From Candidatus Gastranaerophilales bacterium (GTDB lineage Bacteria > Cyanobacteriota > Vampirovibrionia > Gastranaerophilales > Gastranaerophilaceae): 20,690 bases of DNA. The notes beneath the pieces were generated by a model. That model saw nothing but the letters and a program-made list of their open reading frames with translations. It did not search any database and was not told the DNA's origin. How positions within the stretch are numbered: the first letter of the stretch is position 1; each line of letters opens with the position of its first letter. The stretch is taken from the NCBI GenBank assembly GCA_900772035.1, contig CAAGQE010000367.1, positions 1 through 20,690 on the forward strand, in the 5' to 3' direction. Shown piece after piece: positions 1 through 7,468 of the stretch. The position numbers were made by a program, and so were the translations under genes.

Positions 1-63
1 CAAGTTTACCACATTAGAAACGCATTAGCAATAAGCCGATTGAAAATATTAAACACTATTTAA
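1..63 (+). CDS. possible C-terminal end of a gene entering from the left
   Basis: Frame 1 is open from the first base for 20 codons and stops at TAA 61-63. The other two plus-strand frames stop within 30 bases. The fragment is too short to recognise and could be open by chance. If real, its stop lies just upstream of the promoter of the first outer-membrane gene. Confidence 0.2.
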   Translation, partial: QVYHIRNALAISRLKILNTI

Positions 64-70
64 CACCAAC

Positions 71-98
71 TTGATAAAATATTTTTATTCCTTAAAAT
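71..98 (+). promoter_or_regulatory. sigma70-type promoter for the first barrel gene
   Basis: TTGATA at 71-76, a 16-base spacer and TAAAAT at 93-98. Transcription would start near 105, about 15-27 bases before the candidate start codons. Called by eye from consensus. Confidence 0.45.
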
Positions 99-119
99 AA
101 TAAACGAGATAGTTATGTT

Positions 120-1307
120 GTGGTAAAAAAAATGAATGTAGGGAAAAAGGTTTTATTTACGCTATTTGCGCTGCTAATGTGCTCTTTGCCCTGCCTTTGT
201 ATTGAAGAAACAACAGAAAATCTTGAGCCGATAGAATTAAACAAGCCCGAAGAATCTTTGAAAGAAAAAATTGAAGAAACTATCGACAAAGATGTTGAAA
301 AAACAAAAAAAGCCGTTCATTCGGAAGCAAAAATCTGGTCAATGTTCGGAACAAACGGTTACGAGTTTGAATCAGGTTTGGTAAAAAACTTTAAAGTCAA
401 CGGTTACTTCCGTTTTGATAATGCTATGACCGCAAAAAGAGATACTGATTTTTCATCGTTAATGACCTTTGATTCCGTTGAACTTCAAACCGAAACACTT
501 TTCAGAGATAACAAAACAAAACTTTCTGCAAGTTACAACTTCGTCAGAGATTTAGATTACGACAACAATTTTTTTGAAAAAGTTTCAAACTTATACATAG
601 ACCACGACTTTAACGAAAATCAAAAAATAAGAATAGGTAACGCGAGAGTTCCCTGCGGAATAGAAGGCGGAATGTCATCTTCCGCGATAAAATTCGTAAC
701 CCGCGGACAAATCAGCAGAAACTTTGGAGATGCCCGTTCCGTAGGTGTCAGAAACATGGGTAAATACAAATACCTCGACTATGACATCGGATTTTACGAC
801 AGCAGCAGATTTATGCAAAAACTCTTCCAAGGTCAAGAATTTGCGGCAATCGCAAGTGTAAAACCTTTGGCAAAATACGGTGACAAATACGGCAAACTAA
901 AAATCGGCTCCAGCATTGACGTGGGTGATGCGGACAAGCACTATGCGGTTTTCGGCGCACACGCGATTTACGAATACAAAAATTTCTACTGGGATTTTGA
1001 ATACGCAAATGCAAACAATTCCGGCGGAAAATACATAAAAACCAATGACGCTCACGGATTTTTCACAACTTTGGCATACAAAATCACTCCGAAAATTGAA
1101 GTTTTGGCAAGATACGATTACTTCAAAAATCGCCTCAGCGACAAGCGTACACAAGAATATACCGCAGGTTTGAATTACTACTTCAACCCGCATTGCAAAG
1201 CCGTTGCGAACTATGTAATCATAATGAACAGCAACTCCACGGTTCCCACTCACAAAATATATTTGGGTGCAAGATTTATGACATCATCGCTCTTGGGCGA
1301 TATTTAA
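120..1307 (+). CDS. outer-membrane beta-barrel protein (porin-like), paralogue 1
   Basis: Predicted secreted outer-membrane barrel. The N-terminus has a basic start and a hydrophobic stretch (signal peptide, about residues 5-27). A lysine/glutamate-rich periplasmic segment follows (about 28-70). The rest, about 300 residues, shows alternating polar and aromatic residues, Gly/Asn turns and frequent Tyr/Phe, as in porin-type barrels (OprP/OprO-like is my closest guess). It has no SLH domain, unlike cyanobacterial OprB-type porins. It shares many blocks with its downstream neighbour, for example GIEGG, RNFG and LARYD. The start is either GTG at 120 or ATG at 132; neither has a clear Shine-Dalgarno, and both keep the signal peptide. 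The transported substrate is unknown. Confidence 0.75.
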   Translation: MVKKMNVGKKVLFTLFALLMCSLPCLCIEETTENLEPIELNKPEESLKEKIEETIDKDVEKTKKAVHSEAKIWSMFGTNGYEFESGLVKNFKVNGYFRFDNAMTAKRDTDFSSLMTFDSVELQTETLFRDNKTKLSASYNFVRDLDYDNNFFEKVSNLYIDHDFNENQKIRIGNARVPCGIEGGMSSSAIKFVTRGQISRNFGDARSVGVRNMGKYKYLDYDIGFYDSSRFMQKLFQGQEFAAIASVKPLAKYGDKYGKLKIGSSIDVGDADKHYAVFGAHAIYEYKNFYWDFEYANANNSGGKYIKTNDAHGFFTTLAYKITPKIEVLARYDYFKNRLSDKRTQEYTAGLNYYFNPHCKAVANYVIIMNSNSTVPTHKIYLGARFMTSSLLGDI

Positions 1308-1368
1308 TCCTTCGTTTATTTGTAAAAATAAATTGTTTGTTATAGACTAAAACCAATTGGGTGTTTGT

Positions 1369-1380
1369 AAGGTACAAATG
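1369..1380 (+). promoter_or_regulatory. ribosome binding site that decides the start of paralogue 2
   Basis: AAGG at 1369-1372 lies five bases before ATG 1378. The alternative TTG start at 1357 has no such site, so ATG 1378 is preferred. Confidence 0.5.
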
Positions 1381-2721
1381 ACTTTTGGTTTAAAAAAACA
1401 CATGTTATCTGTTCTAATGGTTTTGCAATTGGCATTTCTTATTGCCATGCCCGCAAACGCAGAAATAGGCTACTTTAACGACACCGACGAAACGGAAGTC
1501 GAAGAAGTTATAGAACTTGAAAAAGAAGAACAACTTGAAAAAGAGCAACAGGAACAACAGGTAACAACCGACGGAAATCAAGAGCGAGAGCAAGAGCAAA
1601 CTCAAGAACAAAAAACAATCAAAGAAGAAGTAAAAACAGAGCCTATAAAACTCAATGTTGAAAAAACCGATTTGCAGGAAATAATCGCCCCGCAGGAGCA
1701 AGAAGAGTTACCTTTAAAAAAGAAGCAAAATCCTTTAAATCTTTTAAAAAGTACGGGGTACAAATTTGACAAAGGAATTATAAAAAGTCAAAGATTTACG
1801 TTTTTCTCGCACGGAAGTTTCTTTATGCAAGCGCAAAACGGCTCGAAATTCGTCGACCATACGGAATTTGCCGCAAACGAATTTCAATCATCAACACTTT
1901 TTGCGGACAACAAAACCCGCTTAGACTGGGGATATAACTTTTCAAGACCGACGGATTACAACAGCAACTTTTTTGCGAAAATATCCTTCGCCGAACTTTG
2001 GCACAAAATCAACGAACATCAAACCGTAATGATAGGAAATACCCGTATTCAAAACGGTATTGAGGGCGGTTTGTCTTCCTCGTTATTAAAATTTGTCGCA
2101 AGAAGCCAAATTGCACGTAACTTCGGCAACGGCATTTCGAACAGTATAAGAAACAAAGGAACATACGAATACCTTGATTACGACATTGCTTTTTCGGACG
2201 GAAGCAGACATTGGCAACAAGTTCTTGGCGGAGCGGAAGTTACCGCATTGGTAAGCGCAAAACCGTTTGCAAAACACAAACATAAATACGGAAGTTTGAG
2301 AGTCGGAGGAAGCATTGACCACGGACGTTCGCACGCGACAGGCTTTACTGTTGTCGGCGGACACGCAAACTACGATTACAAAAGATTTGCCTTGGACTTT
2401 GAATACCAATATGCTAACGGTTCGTCGGGAATTTGGTACAAAAAAGACAAGGCTCACGGGCTTTACACGACTTTATCATACTTTGTCGACCCGAAAGTCC
2501 AACTCCTCGCAAGATATGACTTCTTCCAAAATTTCGACACAAAACTCGTATCAAACGAATACGGTGTCGGTGTAAACTATTACATCACTCCCAGAGCAAA
2601 AATAATGATTGACTACATCCTTGCGGACAACAACGGTAATTCTTCCCCCGCCCACAAAATTTACATCGGGGCAGATTTCACGACTTACAGCATTTTTGAC
2701 AAACTCTTGGAAAGATTATGA
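1378..2721 (+). CDS. outer-membrane beta-barrel protein (porin-like), paralogue 2
   Basis: Tandem paralogue of the preceding gene, about 447 residues from the ATG. An open TTG start at 1357 would add seven residues. The signal peptide ends in an Ala-Asn-Ala box before Glu (consistent with signal peptidase I). A segment of about 80 residues very rich in Glu, Gln and Lys follows, likely helical and far longer than in paralogue 1. The barrel domain then lines up with paralogue 1 block by block (FADNKTRL/FRDNKTKL, IGNTR/IGNAR, YLDYDI, ARYDFF). The barrel ends in a conserved HKIY strand plus a short tail rather than a terminal aromatic residue. No clear terminator separates the two genes. The function of the long charged spacer is unknown; it may cross the periplasm. 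Confidence 0.75.
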   Translation: MTFGLKKHMLSVLMVLQLAFLIAMPANAEIGYFNDTDETEVEEVIELEKEEQLEKEQQEQQVTTDGNQEREQEQTQEQKTIKEEVKTEPIKLNVEKTDLQEIIAPQEQEELPLKKKQNPLNLLKSTGYKFDKGIIKSQRFTFFSHGSFFMQAQNGSKFVDHTEFAANEFQSSTLFADNKTRLDWGYNFSRPTDYNSNFFAKISFAELWHKINEHQTVMIGNTRIQNGIEGGLSSSLLKFVARSQIARNFGNGISNSIRNKGTYEYLDYDIAFSDGSRHWQQVLGGAEVTALVSAKPFAKHKHKYGSLRVGGSIDHGRSHATGFTVVGGHANYDYKRFALDFEYQYANGSSGIWYKKDKAHGLYTTLSYFVDPKVQLLARYDFFQNFDTKLVSNEYGVGVNYYITPRAKIMIDYILADNNGNSSPAHKIYIGADFTTYSIFDKLLERL

Positions 2722-2726
2722 AGAAA

Positions 2727-2754
2727 TTGCCCTTTTCTATATTCATTATACAAT
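2727..2754 (+). promoter_or_regulatory. possible promoter giving a leaderless TPR mRNA
   Basis: TTGCCC at 2727-2732, a 16-base spacer and TACAAT at 2749-2754. The expected start of transcription falls on or beside ATG 2761. No Shine-Dalgarno precedes that ATG. The -35 box is weak. Confidence 0.35.
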
Positions 2755-2760
2755 TGTGAT

Positions 2761-3825
2761 ATGGAATTTTACGAACATAACAAAAAACTCTTTGAAGAAC
2801 TTCGGGGAAGAATAGACAAAAATCCCGACAACACGGAAAACTACTTGCTGCTCGGCAAGTTATACGTTATGGGCGTAATGTACGATGAAGCCATAGAAAT
2901 TTATGACTTGCTTTTGCAAAAAGATCCTTTGAATATTCAAGCCCTTATAAACTCGGGCAGTATTTACTTTTTCAAAAAGGATTATGAAAAAGCGGTAAAT
3001 CTTTTCACAAGGGCGTTAGAGACAGATTCTGCAAACGCTTCCTGTTACTACAACTTGGGCAATGCGTACGCGGAATTAAAAAACTATAATCACGCAATGC
3101 AAAGTTACAAAAAAGCATTGGCGCTTGATACGAAAAATCCCGAAATTTATACGGCGATTGCGCTTTTGCATCAGGATTTAAACGAATTTCCCGACGCAAT
3201 TGCAAATTTCCAAAAGGCGCTTGCATTCAACCCCGATGAGGCGGAAGCAAACAACAATCTCGGTTGTGCATTCGTTAAGATAAAAATGTACGAAGAAGCC
3301 GTTTATCACTTCAAAAAAGCAATCGAGGCAGATCCGCAAAATCCAAAAACGGTTCTTTGCTGCGCAAATGCTTATTCGGCTTTAAAACAATATGACAATG
3401 CGGAAAAATATTTTGAAAAAGCAACAGAAATCGACCCGAAATATTACAACGCATATATCTGCAAGGCTATTTCTCTTTGCGACGAGGGCAAAATCAACGA
3501 GGCATACGAAGTTTACGACAAAGCAACGGAAGTTGACCCCGCAAGAACAAACGCTTACGTCTTGAAAGCGAACTTGAAAGTTTCCGATAGAGAATTTGCA
3601 GAAGCATTGAAATTGTACAAAAAAGCAATTGAGATTGAACCAAATTCGCCTAAAATATATATTCACGCGGGCAACACCTGTGTTTTAACTCACGATTTAA
3701 TCGGTGCAATAAAAGACTACAAAAAAGCAGTCGATTTACTCCATGATGACGACGAAATCAAATTATTGTACTACGATACAATTCGTGATTATATAAATGA
3801 AAAATCAAAAAAAGGAGCAAAGTAG
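2761..3825 (+). CDS. TPR-repeat protein, nine repeats
   Basis: A 354-residue protein built almost wholly of tetratricopeptide repeats. After about 20 residues there are nine consecutive 34-residue units, each with the Leu/Gly-Tyr-Ala-pro pattern. Representative pieces are YYNLGNAYAELKNY and ALALDTKNP. A short basic C-terminal helix follows. There is no signal peptide or membrane segment, so it is probably a cytoplasmic protein-binding scaffold. Its stop codon overlaps the GTG start of the next gene by one base, so the two are probably translationally coupled. The partner is unknown; coupling to the Tic20-like membrane protein suggests the two may act together, but that is inference. Confidence 0.85.
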   Translation: MEFYEHNKKLFEELRGRIDKNPDNTENYLLLGKLYVMGVMYDEAIEIYDLLLQKDPLNIQALINSGSIYFFKKDYEKAVNLFTRALETDSANASCYYNLGNAYAELKNYNHAMQSYKKALALDTKNPEIYTAIALLHQDLNEFPDAIANFQKALAFNPDEAEANNNLGCAFVKIKMYEEAVYHFKKAIEADPQNPKTVLCCANAYSALKQYDNAEKYFEKATEIDPKYYNAYICKAISLCDEGKINEAYEVYDKATEVDPARTNAYVLKANLKVSDREFAEALKLYKKAIEIEPNSPKIYIHAGNTCVLTHDLIGAIKDYKKAVDLLHDDDEIKLLYYDTIRDYINEKSKKGAK

Positions 3826-4253
3826 TGAGTTCACCTAATAATCAGGTTATCTATCCGATAGAAAAAATCGTTTCGGTTTTATCATATTATACATTCGGTT
3901 TAGTGGGATTATTGTATTTAATAATCGCTTTGATTAAAAAGCAAGGTCTCAGATCATTTATCAGATATCACGTATTTATGTCAATTTTCATTTCAATCAC
4001 CATCTACATCGTTTCGATAGTCTTGATGTTTGCAATTGACATTTTGGGTTTTATCCCGTTCTTGAGACCGTTTTTATTCTCATTGGTAGTTTTGTGTCAA
4101 ACAGCAATTATCTCATTTTTGGGAGCAAAAATATCAATCACAACAATCGCCGTATACGGGCTTTTGACATACCTCGCAGGCGGTGCATTGTTGGGAAAAT
4201 ACACATATTTACCATGGGTAAGCAACGTTATTAACTATAACTTGCACCGATAA
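3825..4253 (+). CDS. small integral membrane protein, Tic20-like
   Basis: A 142-residue protein with about four hydrophobic segments (roughly residues 15-37, 46-68, 72-98 and 102-123). The block SFIRYHVFMSI followed by a hydrophobic helix, and the C-terminal GKYTYLPWVS, resemble the HFIRFNTMQAI and GK-x-P-x-(L/I)P-x-(I/V)S blocks of the cyanobacterial/plastid Tic20 (Ycf60) family. I recall those blocks from memory. The GTG start is supported by AGGAG seven bases upstream and by its one-base overlap with the TPR stop codon. In plastids Tic20 belongs to the protein-import machinery of the inner envelope; the bacterial role is not established. It could also be another small DUF4870-like membrane family. 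Confidence 0.55.
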   Translation: MSSPNNQVIYPIEKIVSVLSYYTFGLVGLLYLIIALIKKQGLRSFIRYHVFMSIFISITIYIVSIVLMFAIDILGFIPFLRPFLFSLVVLCQTAIISFLGAKISITTIAVYGLLTYLAGGALLGKYTYLPWVSNVINYNLHR

Positions 4254-4274
4254 TTATCTTGAAAGGAAAATATC

Positions 4275-5552
4275 ATGAAATTTGATACAGCATTAGTACA
4301 AGGCGGTCACAATCCCTCCGCCAACAGAAATGCAATAGCCGTACCGATTTATCAAACTACGGCATACAATTTTAACGATGTACAATATGCCGCAGACTTG
4401 TTCGACTTAAAAGTCGGCGGAGACATCTATACAAGAATTTCCAACCCGACAACACAGGTTTTGGAAGAACGTATGGCAATGATAGAAGGCGGCGTAGGCG
4501 CACTATGCGTATCATCGGGTCAATCCGCTTCGTTAATCGCAGTTCTCAACATTGCAAAAGCAGGCGATGAAATCGTGGCTTCCGAAAACTTATACGGCGG
4601 AACTATCAATCTTTTGGGCATCACTCTCGAAAAAATGGGTATCAAAACACGATTTGTTGCAAGCCAAAACCCCGAAGATTTTGAAAAAGAAATCAACGAA
4701 AAAACAGCCTGCGTTTTCGCAGAAGCATTGACAAACCCCTCTATCGCAATTGCGGATATTGAAGGTTTGGCAAAAATAGCACACAAGCACAACTTGCCGT
4801 TGATTATCGATAACACGGTTGCAACTCCGTACTTGTTAAACCCGATTAAATTTGGTGCAGATATCGTTGTTCACTCAACGACAAAATACATTTCGGGACA
4901 CGGAAATGCAATGGGCGGCGCAATTATCGACTCAGGCAACTTCGATTGGAATTGCTCCGACAAATTCAAATGTATTACGGATAAAGACCCCAGTTATCAC
5001 GGTTTGAGTTATACCGAAACATTCGGCAAAGCAGCATATATCGTAAAAGCAAGAGCACAACTTTTGAGAGACTTAGGCTGCTGCCAAAGCCCGATTAACT
5101 CATATTTGACCTCTATCGGTCTTGAAACATTGTCACTTCGTATGCAAAAACACAGCGACAACGCATTGAAAGTGGCTCAATACCTGCAAAATCACAAGTT
5201 CGTAAAATCTGTCTGCTATCCCGGGTTGGAAGGCGACAAGTATCACGAACTTGCAAAAAAATATTTGCCGAAAGGCGCATCTTCACTTTTGAGTTTTGTA
5301 ATCGACGGTGACAGAGCCGTTGCGACAAAATTCCTCGAAAACGTCAAGTTGTTAATCCACGCAACAAACATCGGAGATACAAGAACTATCGTAACTTACC
5401 CCGCATTAACAACTCACAGACAATTAACCGCAGAACAACTTGAAGAATGCGGCATAAGCGAAAGTTTCATCAGACTTTCCGTCGGAATTGAAGATGTTGA
5501 AGACATCATTGCAGATATCGACCAAGCGCTTGAAAAGGCTATGAACACATAG
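4275..5552 (+). CDS. metY: O-acetylhomoserine sulfhydrylase (aminocarboxypropyltransferase)
   Basis: PLP enzyme of the Cys/Met metabolism family. It makes homocysteine from O-acetylhomoserine and sulfide in methionine synthesis, in the cytosol. Its 425 residues match the usual MetY length. Visible landmarks are PIYQTTAYNF near the N-terminus, YTRISNPT (about residues 52-59), CVSSGQSA in the PLP phosphate loop, IIDNTVATPY with the ring-stacking Asp, and the Schiff-base Lys204 in HSTTKYISGHG. Near the C-terminus, RTIVTYPALTTH and RLSVGIED are typical of the family. AAAGGA precedes the ATG. It lies 21 bases after the Tic20-like gene, probably in the same operon. Cystathionine gamma-synthase or lyase is less likely because of the long internal insert typical of MetY. 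Confidence 0.92.
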   Translation: MKFDTALVQGGHNPSANRNAIAVPIYQTTAYNFNDVQYAADLFDLKVGGDIYTRISNPTTQVLEERMAMIEGGVGALCVSSGQSASLIAVLNIAKAGDEIVASENLYGGTINLLGITLEKMGIKTRFVASQNPEDFEKEINEKTACVFAEALTNPSIAIADIEGLAKIAHKHNLPLIIDNTVATPYLLNPIKFGADIVVHSTTKYISGHGNAMGGAIIDSGNFDWNCSDKFKCITDKDPSYHGLSYTETFGKAAYIVKARAQLLRDLGCCQSPINSYLTSIGLETLSLRMQKHSDNALKVAQYLQNHKFVKSVCYPGLEGDKYHELAKKYLPKGASSLLSFVIDGDRAVATKFLENVKLLIHATNIGDTRTIVTYPALTTHRQLTAEQLEECGISESFIRLSVGIEDVEDIIADIDQALEKAMNT

Positions 5553-6618
5553 TTTCGTATTCGAGCCAAATATAAGCAAAAACTTTTTCAACGTTAAGGA
5601 ACGCATCAACGGCATCAGCCAAGAATTGTGTTCCTTTTCCGTTTTTAATTATCTCTATTGCCTTTTCGTGAGAAATTGCAGGTTTGTAAACCTTTTTGGT
5701 TCTTAATGCATCATAAACATCCGCAATCGCCATAACAGAAGCCTCAAGAGGGATTTCATCACCCTTTAAGCCGTCGGGATAGCCCGTTCCGTCGGGACGT
5801 TCATGGTGAGAGCGAACGATTTTTTTACCGACCTGTAAGAATGTATTGTCTCCGAAAGTATTTACAACGTTATCTAATGTCTCATCCCCAATGAGAGTGT
5901 GGGTTTTGATAACGTCATATTCCTGCTCGGTTAATTTTCCGGGCTTTAAAAGAACTTTGTCGGGAATACCGATTTTTCCGATATCGTGCAAAGGAGTTGC
6001 AGCAGTAACATCCGCAACAAATTCATCAGTAATCACATCTTTATATTTCGGATTTTTTTGCATTTCTTTTATCAAAACATAGGCATATTTTTGCATTCTG
6101 TCCAAGTGCATTCCCGTATCGTCATCACGAGATTGGGCGAGATTTGCCAAAGCCAAGATGGTTTCCATTTGAGGATAATCCACCGTTTTCAAAAGTTCTT
6201 TCATTTGTACCGTAAATTCGGCATTTTTCGCCTGTGCTTTAAGGTGAGTTTTAATAACATCCAATCTGTTATCAATTCTGATTTTGACTTCTTCTTCGTC
6301 CAAGGGTTTTGAAATATAGTCAACCGCACCCGCTTCAAAACCCGAAACGGCGATATCTCCGTCGTTCAAATCACAGAAAAATATAACGGGAATATGGTGA
6401 AATTTCTTTTGTCTGCGGATAGACTTACATAGTTCAAAGCCGCGGTCGTCATCGGCTTCCACGTCGATTATGGCAATATCGGGCATAAGTTCTTCGAGTT
6501 GTTCTTCCGCTTTTTCAAAACAATAATCCGTATACACCTCGTGACCTTGATTTACCAAAATTATCTTCAAAAACTTCAAGTCGACTTCTTTGTCACCGAT
6601 AATAACGATTTTCGCCAT
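5539..6618 (-). CDS. response regulator with HD-GYP c-di-GMP phosphodiesterase domain
   Basis: RpfG-like two-domain protein of 359 residues. Residues 1-120 form a CheY-type receiver with phospho-acceptor Asp52 and the conserved Lys104 in SKPLD; the usual acidic pair is reduced to Gly8-Asp9. Residues from about 150 to 350 form an HD-GYP domain with His171, the dyad His211-Asp212 followed by Lys215 (HDIGK), His240, His271-His272, and Gly-Tyr-Pro at 279-281. All metal ligands I can place are present, so it is expected to hydrolyse c-di-GMP to GMP or pGpG when phosphorylated. AAAGGTGA precedes the ATG. No histidine kinase is adjacent. The last 14 bases overlap the end of metY on the other strand. 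Confidence 0.92.
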   Translation of the reverse strand: MAKIVIIGDKEVDLKFLKIILVNQGHEVYTDYCFEKAEEQLEELMPDIAIIDVEADDDRGFELCKSIRRQKKFHHIPVIFFCDLNDGDIAVSGFEAGAVDYISKPLDEEEVKIRIDNRLDVIKTHLKAQAKNAEFTVQMKELLKTVDYPQMETILALANLAQSRDDDTGMHLDRMQKYAYVLIKEMQKNPKYKDVITDEFVADVTAATPLHDIGKIGIPDKVLLKPGKLTEQEYDVIKTHTLIGDETLDNVVNTFGDNTFLQVGKKIVRSHHERPDGTGYPDGLKGDEIPLEASVMAIADVYDALRTKKVYKPAISHEKAIEIIKNGKGTQFLADAVDAFLNVEKVFAYIWLEYETMCS

Positions 6619-6671
6619 ATTTCACCTTTTGTTAAACACAAATAAATCTATGATTACTTTAGCATATAAGC

Positions 6672-6700
6672 ATTTTAAAGATAATGCAATTAGTTTGCAA
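6672..6700 (-). promoter_or_regulatory. sigma70-type promoter for the HD-GYP regulator
   Basis: On the minus strand, TTGCAA (6695-6700), a 17-base spacer and TAAAAT (6672-6677). A second overlapping reading, TTGCAT with TATGCT, is also possible. Confidence 0.45.
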
Positions 6701-6716
6701 TTTTTATACATATTCC

Positions 6717-6746
6717 TTGACAATAAAAGTGCTAAAACTGTATAGT
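6717..6746 (+). promoter_or_regulatory. sigma70-type promoter for the HAD phosphatase
   Basis: Perfect TTGACA at 6717-6722, an 18-base spacer and TATAGT at 6741-6746. The -10 box sits inside an inverted repeat (GTATA at 6740-6744, TATAC at 6752-6756, with GTTAAC between), which could be an operator. Confidence 0.55.
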
Positions 6747-6778
6747 TAACTTATACATAGTTTTATAAGGACAAAGAA

Positions 6779-7390
6779 ATGATTAAAAATATTATCTTCG
6801 ACATGGGCAATGTTCTTTTGGAATGGAAACCCGCGGAAATCGTTGCAAGATTTATTGACGATCCCGACAGAATACAAAAAATCACACATGCGGTTTTTGA
6901 AAACGAACTTTGGGCAAAACTTGACCGCGGTGAATCTTCTGAAGAAGAAGTCAGAGAATATGCAAAAAAAGAACTTCCCGAAGAATACCACGAAGATATT
7001 GATGAAGTTCTTGATAACTGGCAATATTGTATGCCGATTATCTCCGAAACAAGCACTTTGGTGAGATATTTACACATGAAAGGTTTCAAAGTTTATCTTC
7101 TTTCAAATGCAAACATCAAATTTGTAGAAGTCAAAAGAGACTTGCATTGCTTGAAATACATGGACGGTTATATGGTTTCTTACAGAGAAAAATGCGCAAA
7201 ACCGTCACCTGAAATTTACAAAAAATTCTTGGAAAGATTTGACCTCAACCCTGAAGAATGCGTGTTCATTGACGATTTGGAAGCAAATTGCGAAGGCGCA
7301 AAAAAATGCGGACTCGACGCTATTCAATACAAAGGCGACTATACTCAATTAGTTGACGAATTGAACAGACGCGGAGTTGAAATCGTCTAA
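6779..7390 (+). CDS. HAD-superfamily phosphatase, YihX-like
   Basis: Cytosolic hydrolase of the haloacid dehalogenase superfamily, 203 residues. Motif I is FDMGNV with nucleophile Asp8; the general acid Asp of the usual DxD is replaced by Gly10, a pattern also seen in the YihX (glucose-1-phosphate phosphatase) and epoxide-hydrolase-N branch. Motif II is LLSNAN (Ser109), motif III Lys141 in AKPSPEIY, and motif IV VFIDD (Asp165-Asp166). A helical cap lies between motifs I and II (about residues 15-90). AAGGA lies upstream of the ATG. The substrate cannot be read from the sequence; a sugar phosphate or small phosphometabolite is likely for the family. Confidence 0.85.
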   Translation: MIKNIIFDMGNVLLEWKPAEIVARFIDDPDRIQKITHAVFENELWAKLDRGESSEEEVREYAKKELPEEYHEDIDEVLDNWQYCMPIISETSTLVRYLHMKGFKVYLLSNANIKFVEVKRDLHCLKYMDGYMVSYREKCAKPSPEIYKKFLERFDLNPEECVFIDDLEANCEGAKKCGLDAIQYKGDYTQLVDELNRRGVEIV

Positions 7391-7414
7391 TCAAAAAACA
7401 AATTTTCAAAAAAT

Positions 7415-7449
7415 AAAAAGCCCCGTTGAAAGAATCAGCGGGACTTTTT
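7415..7449. terminator. bidirectional terminator between the HAD gene and fabI
   Basis: Hairpin with arms AAAAAGCCCCGTTGA and TCAGCGGGACTTTTT (one mismatch and one G-T pair) around an AAGAA loop. A-tract on one side and T-tract on the other let it serve both convergent genes. Confidence 0.85.
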
Positions 7450-7468
7450 GTATTATCGTTTATCGAAC

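Noticed and set aside
1315..1332. TTTATTT/AAATAAA hairpin between the two barrel genes as a terminator
   Set aside because: The stem is only seven A-T pairs with no G-C, and the downstream stretch is not a clean T-tract. Too weak to call.
1357..1377. TTG start for the second barrel protein
   Set aside because: ATG 1378 has AAGG at proper spacing and gives a cleaner signal peptide.
1414..1701. Minus-strand ORF rich in Leu/Phe opposite the Glu/Gln-rich spacer
   Set aside because: It is the complement of GAA/CAA-rich codons; the composition explains it and there is no ribosome site.
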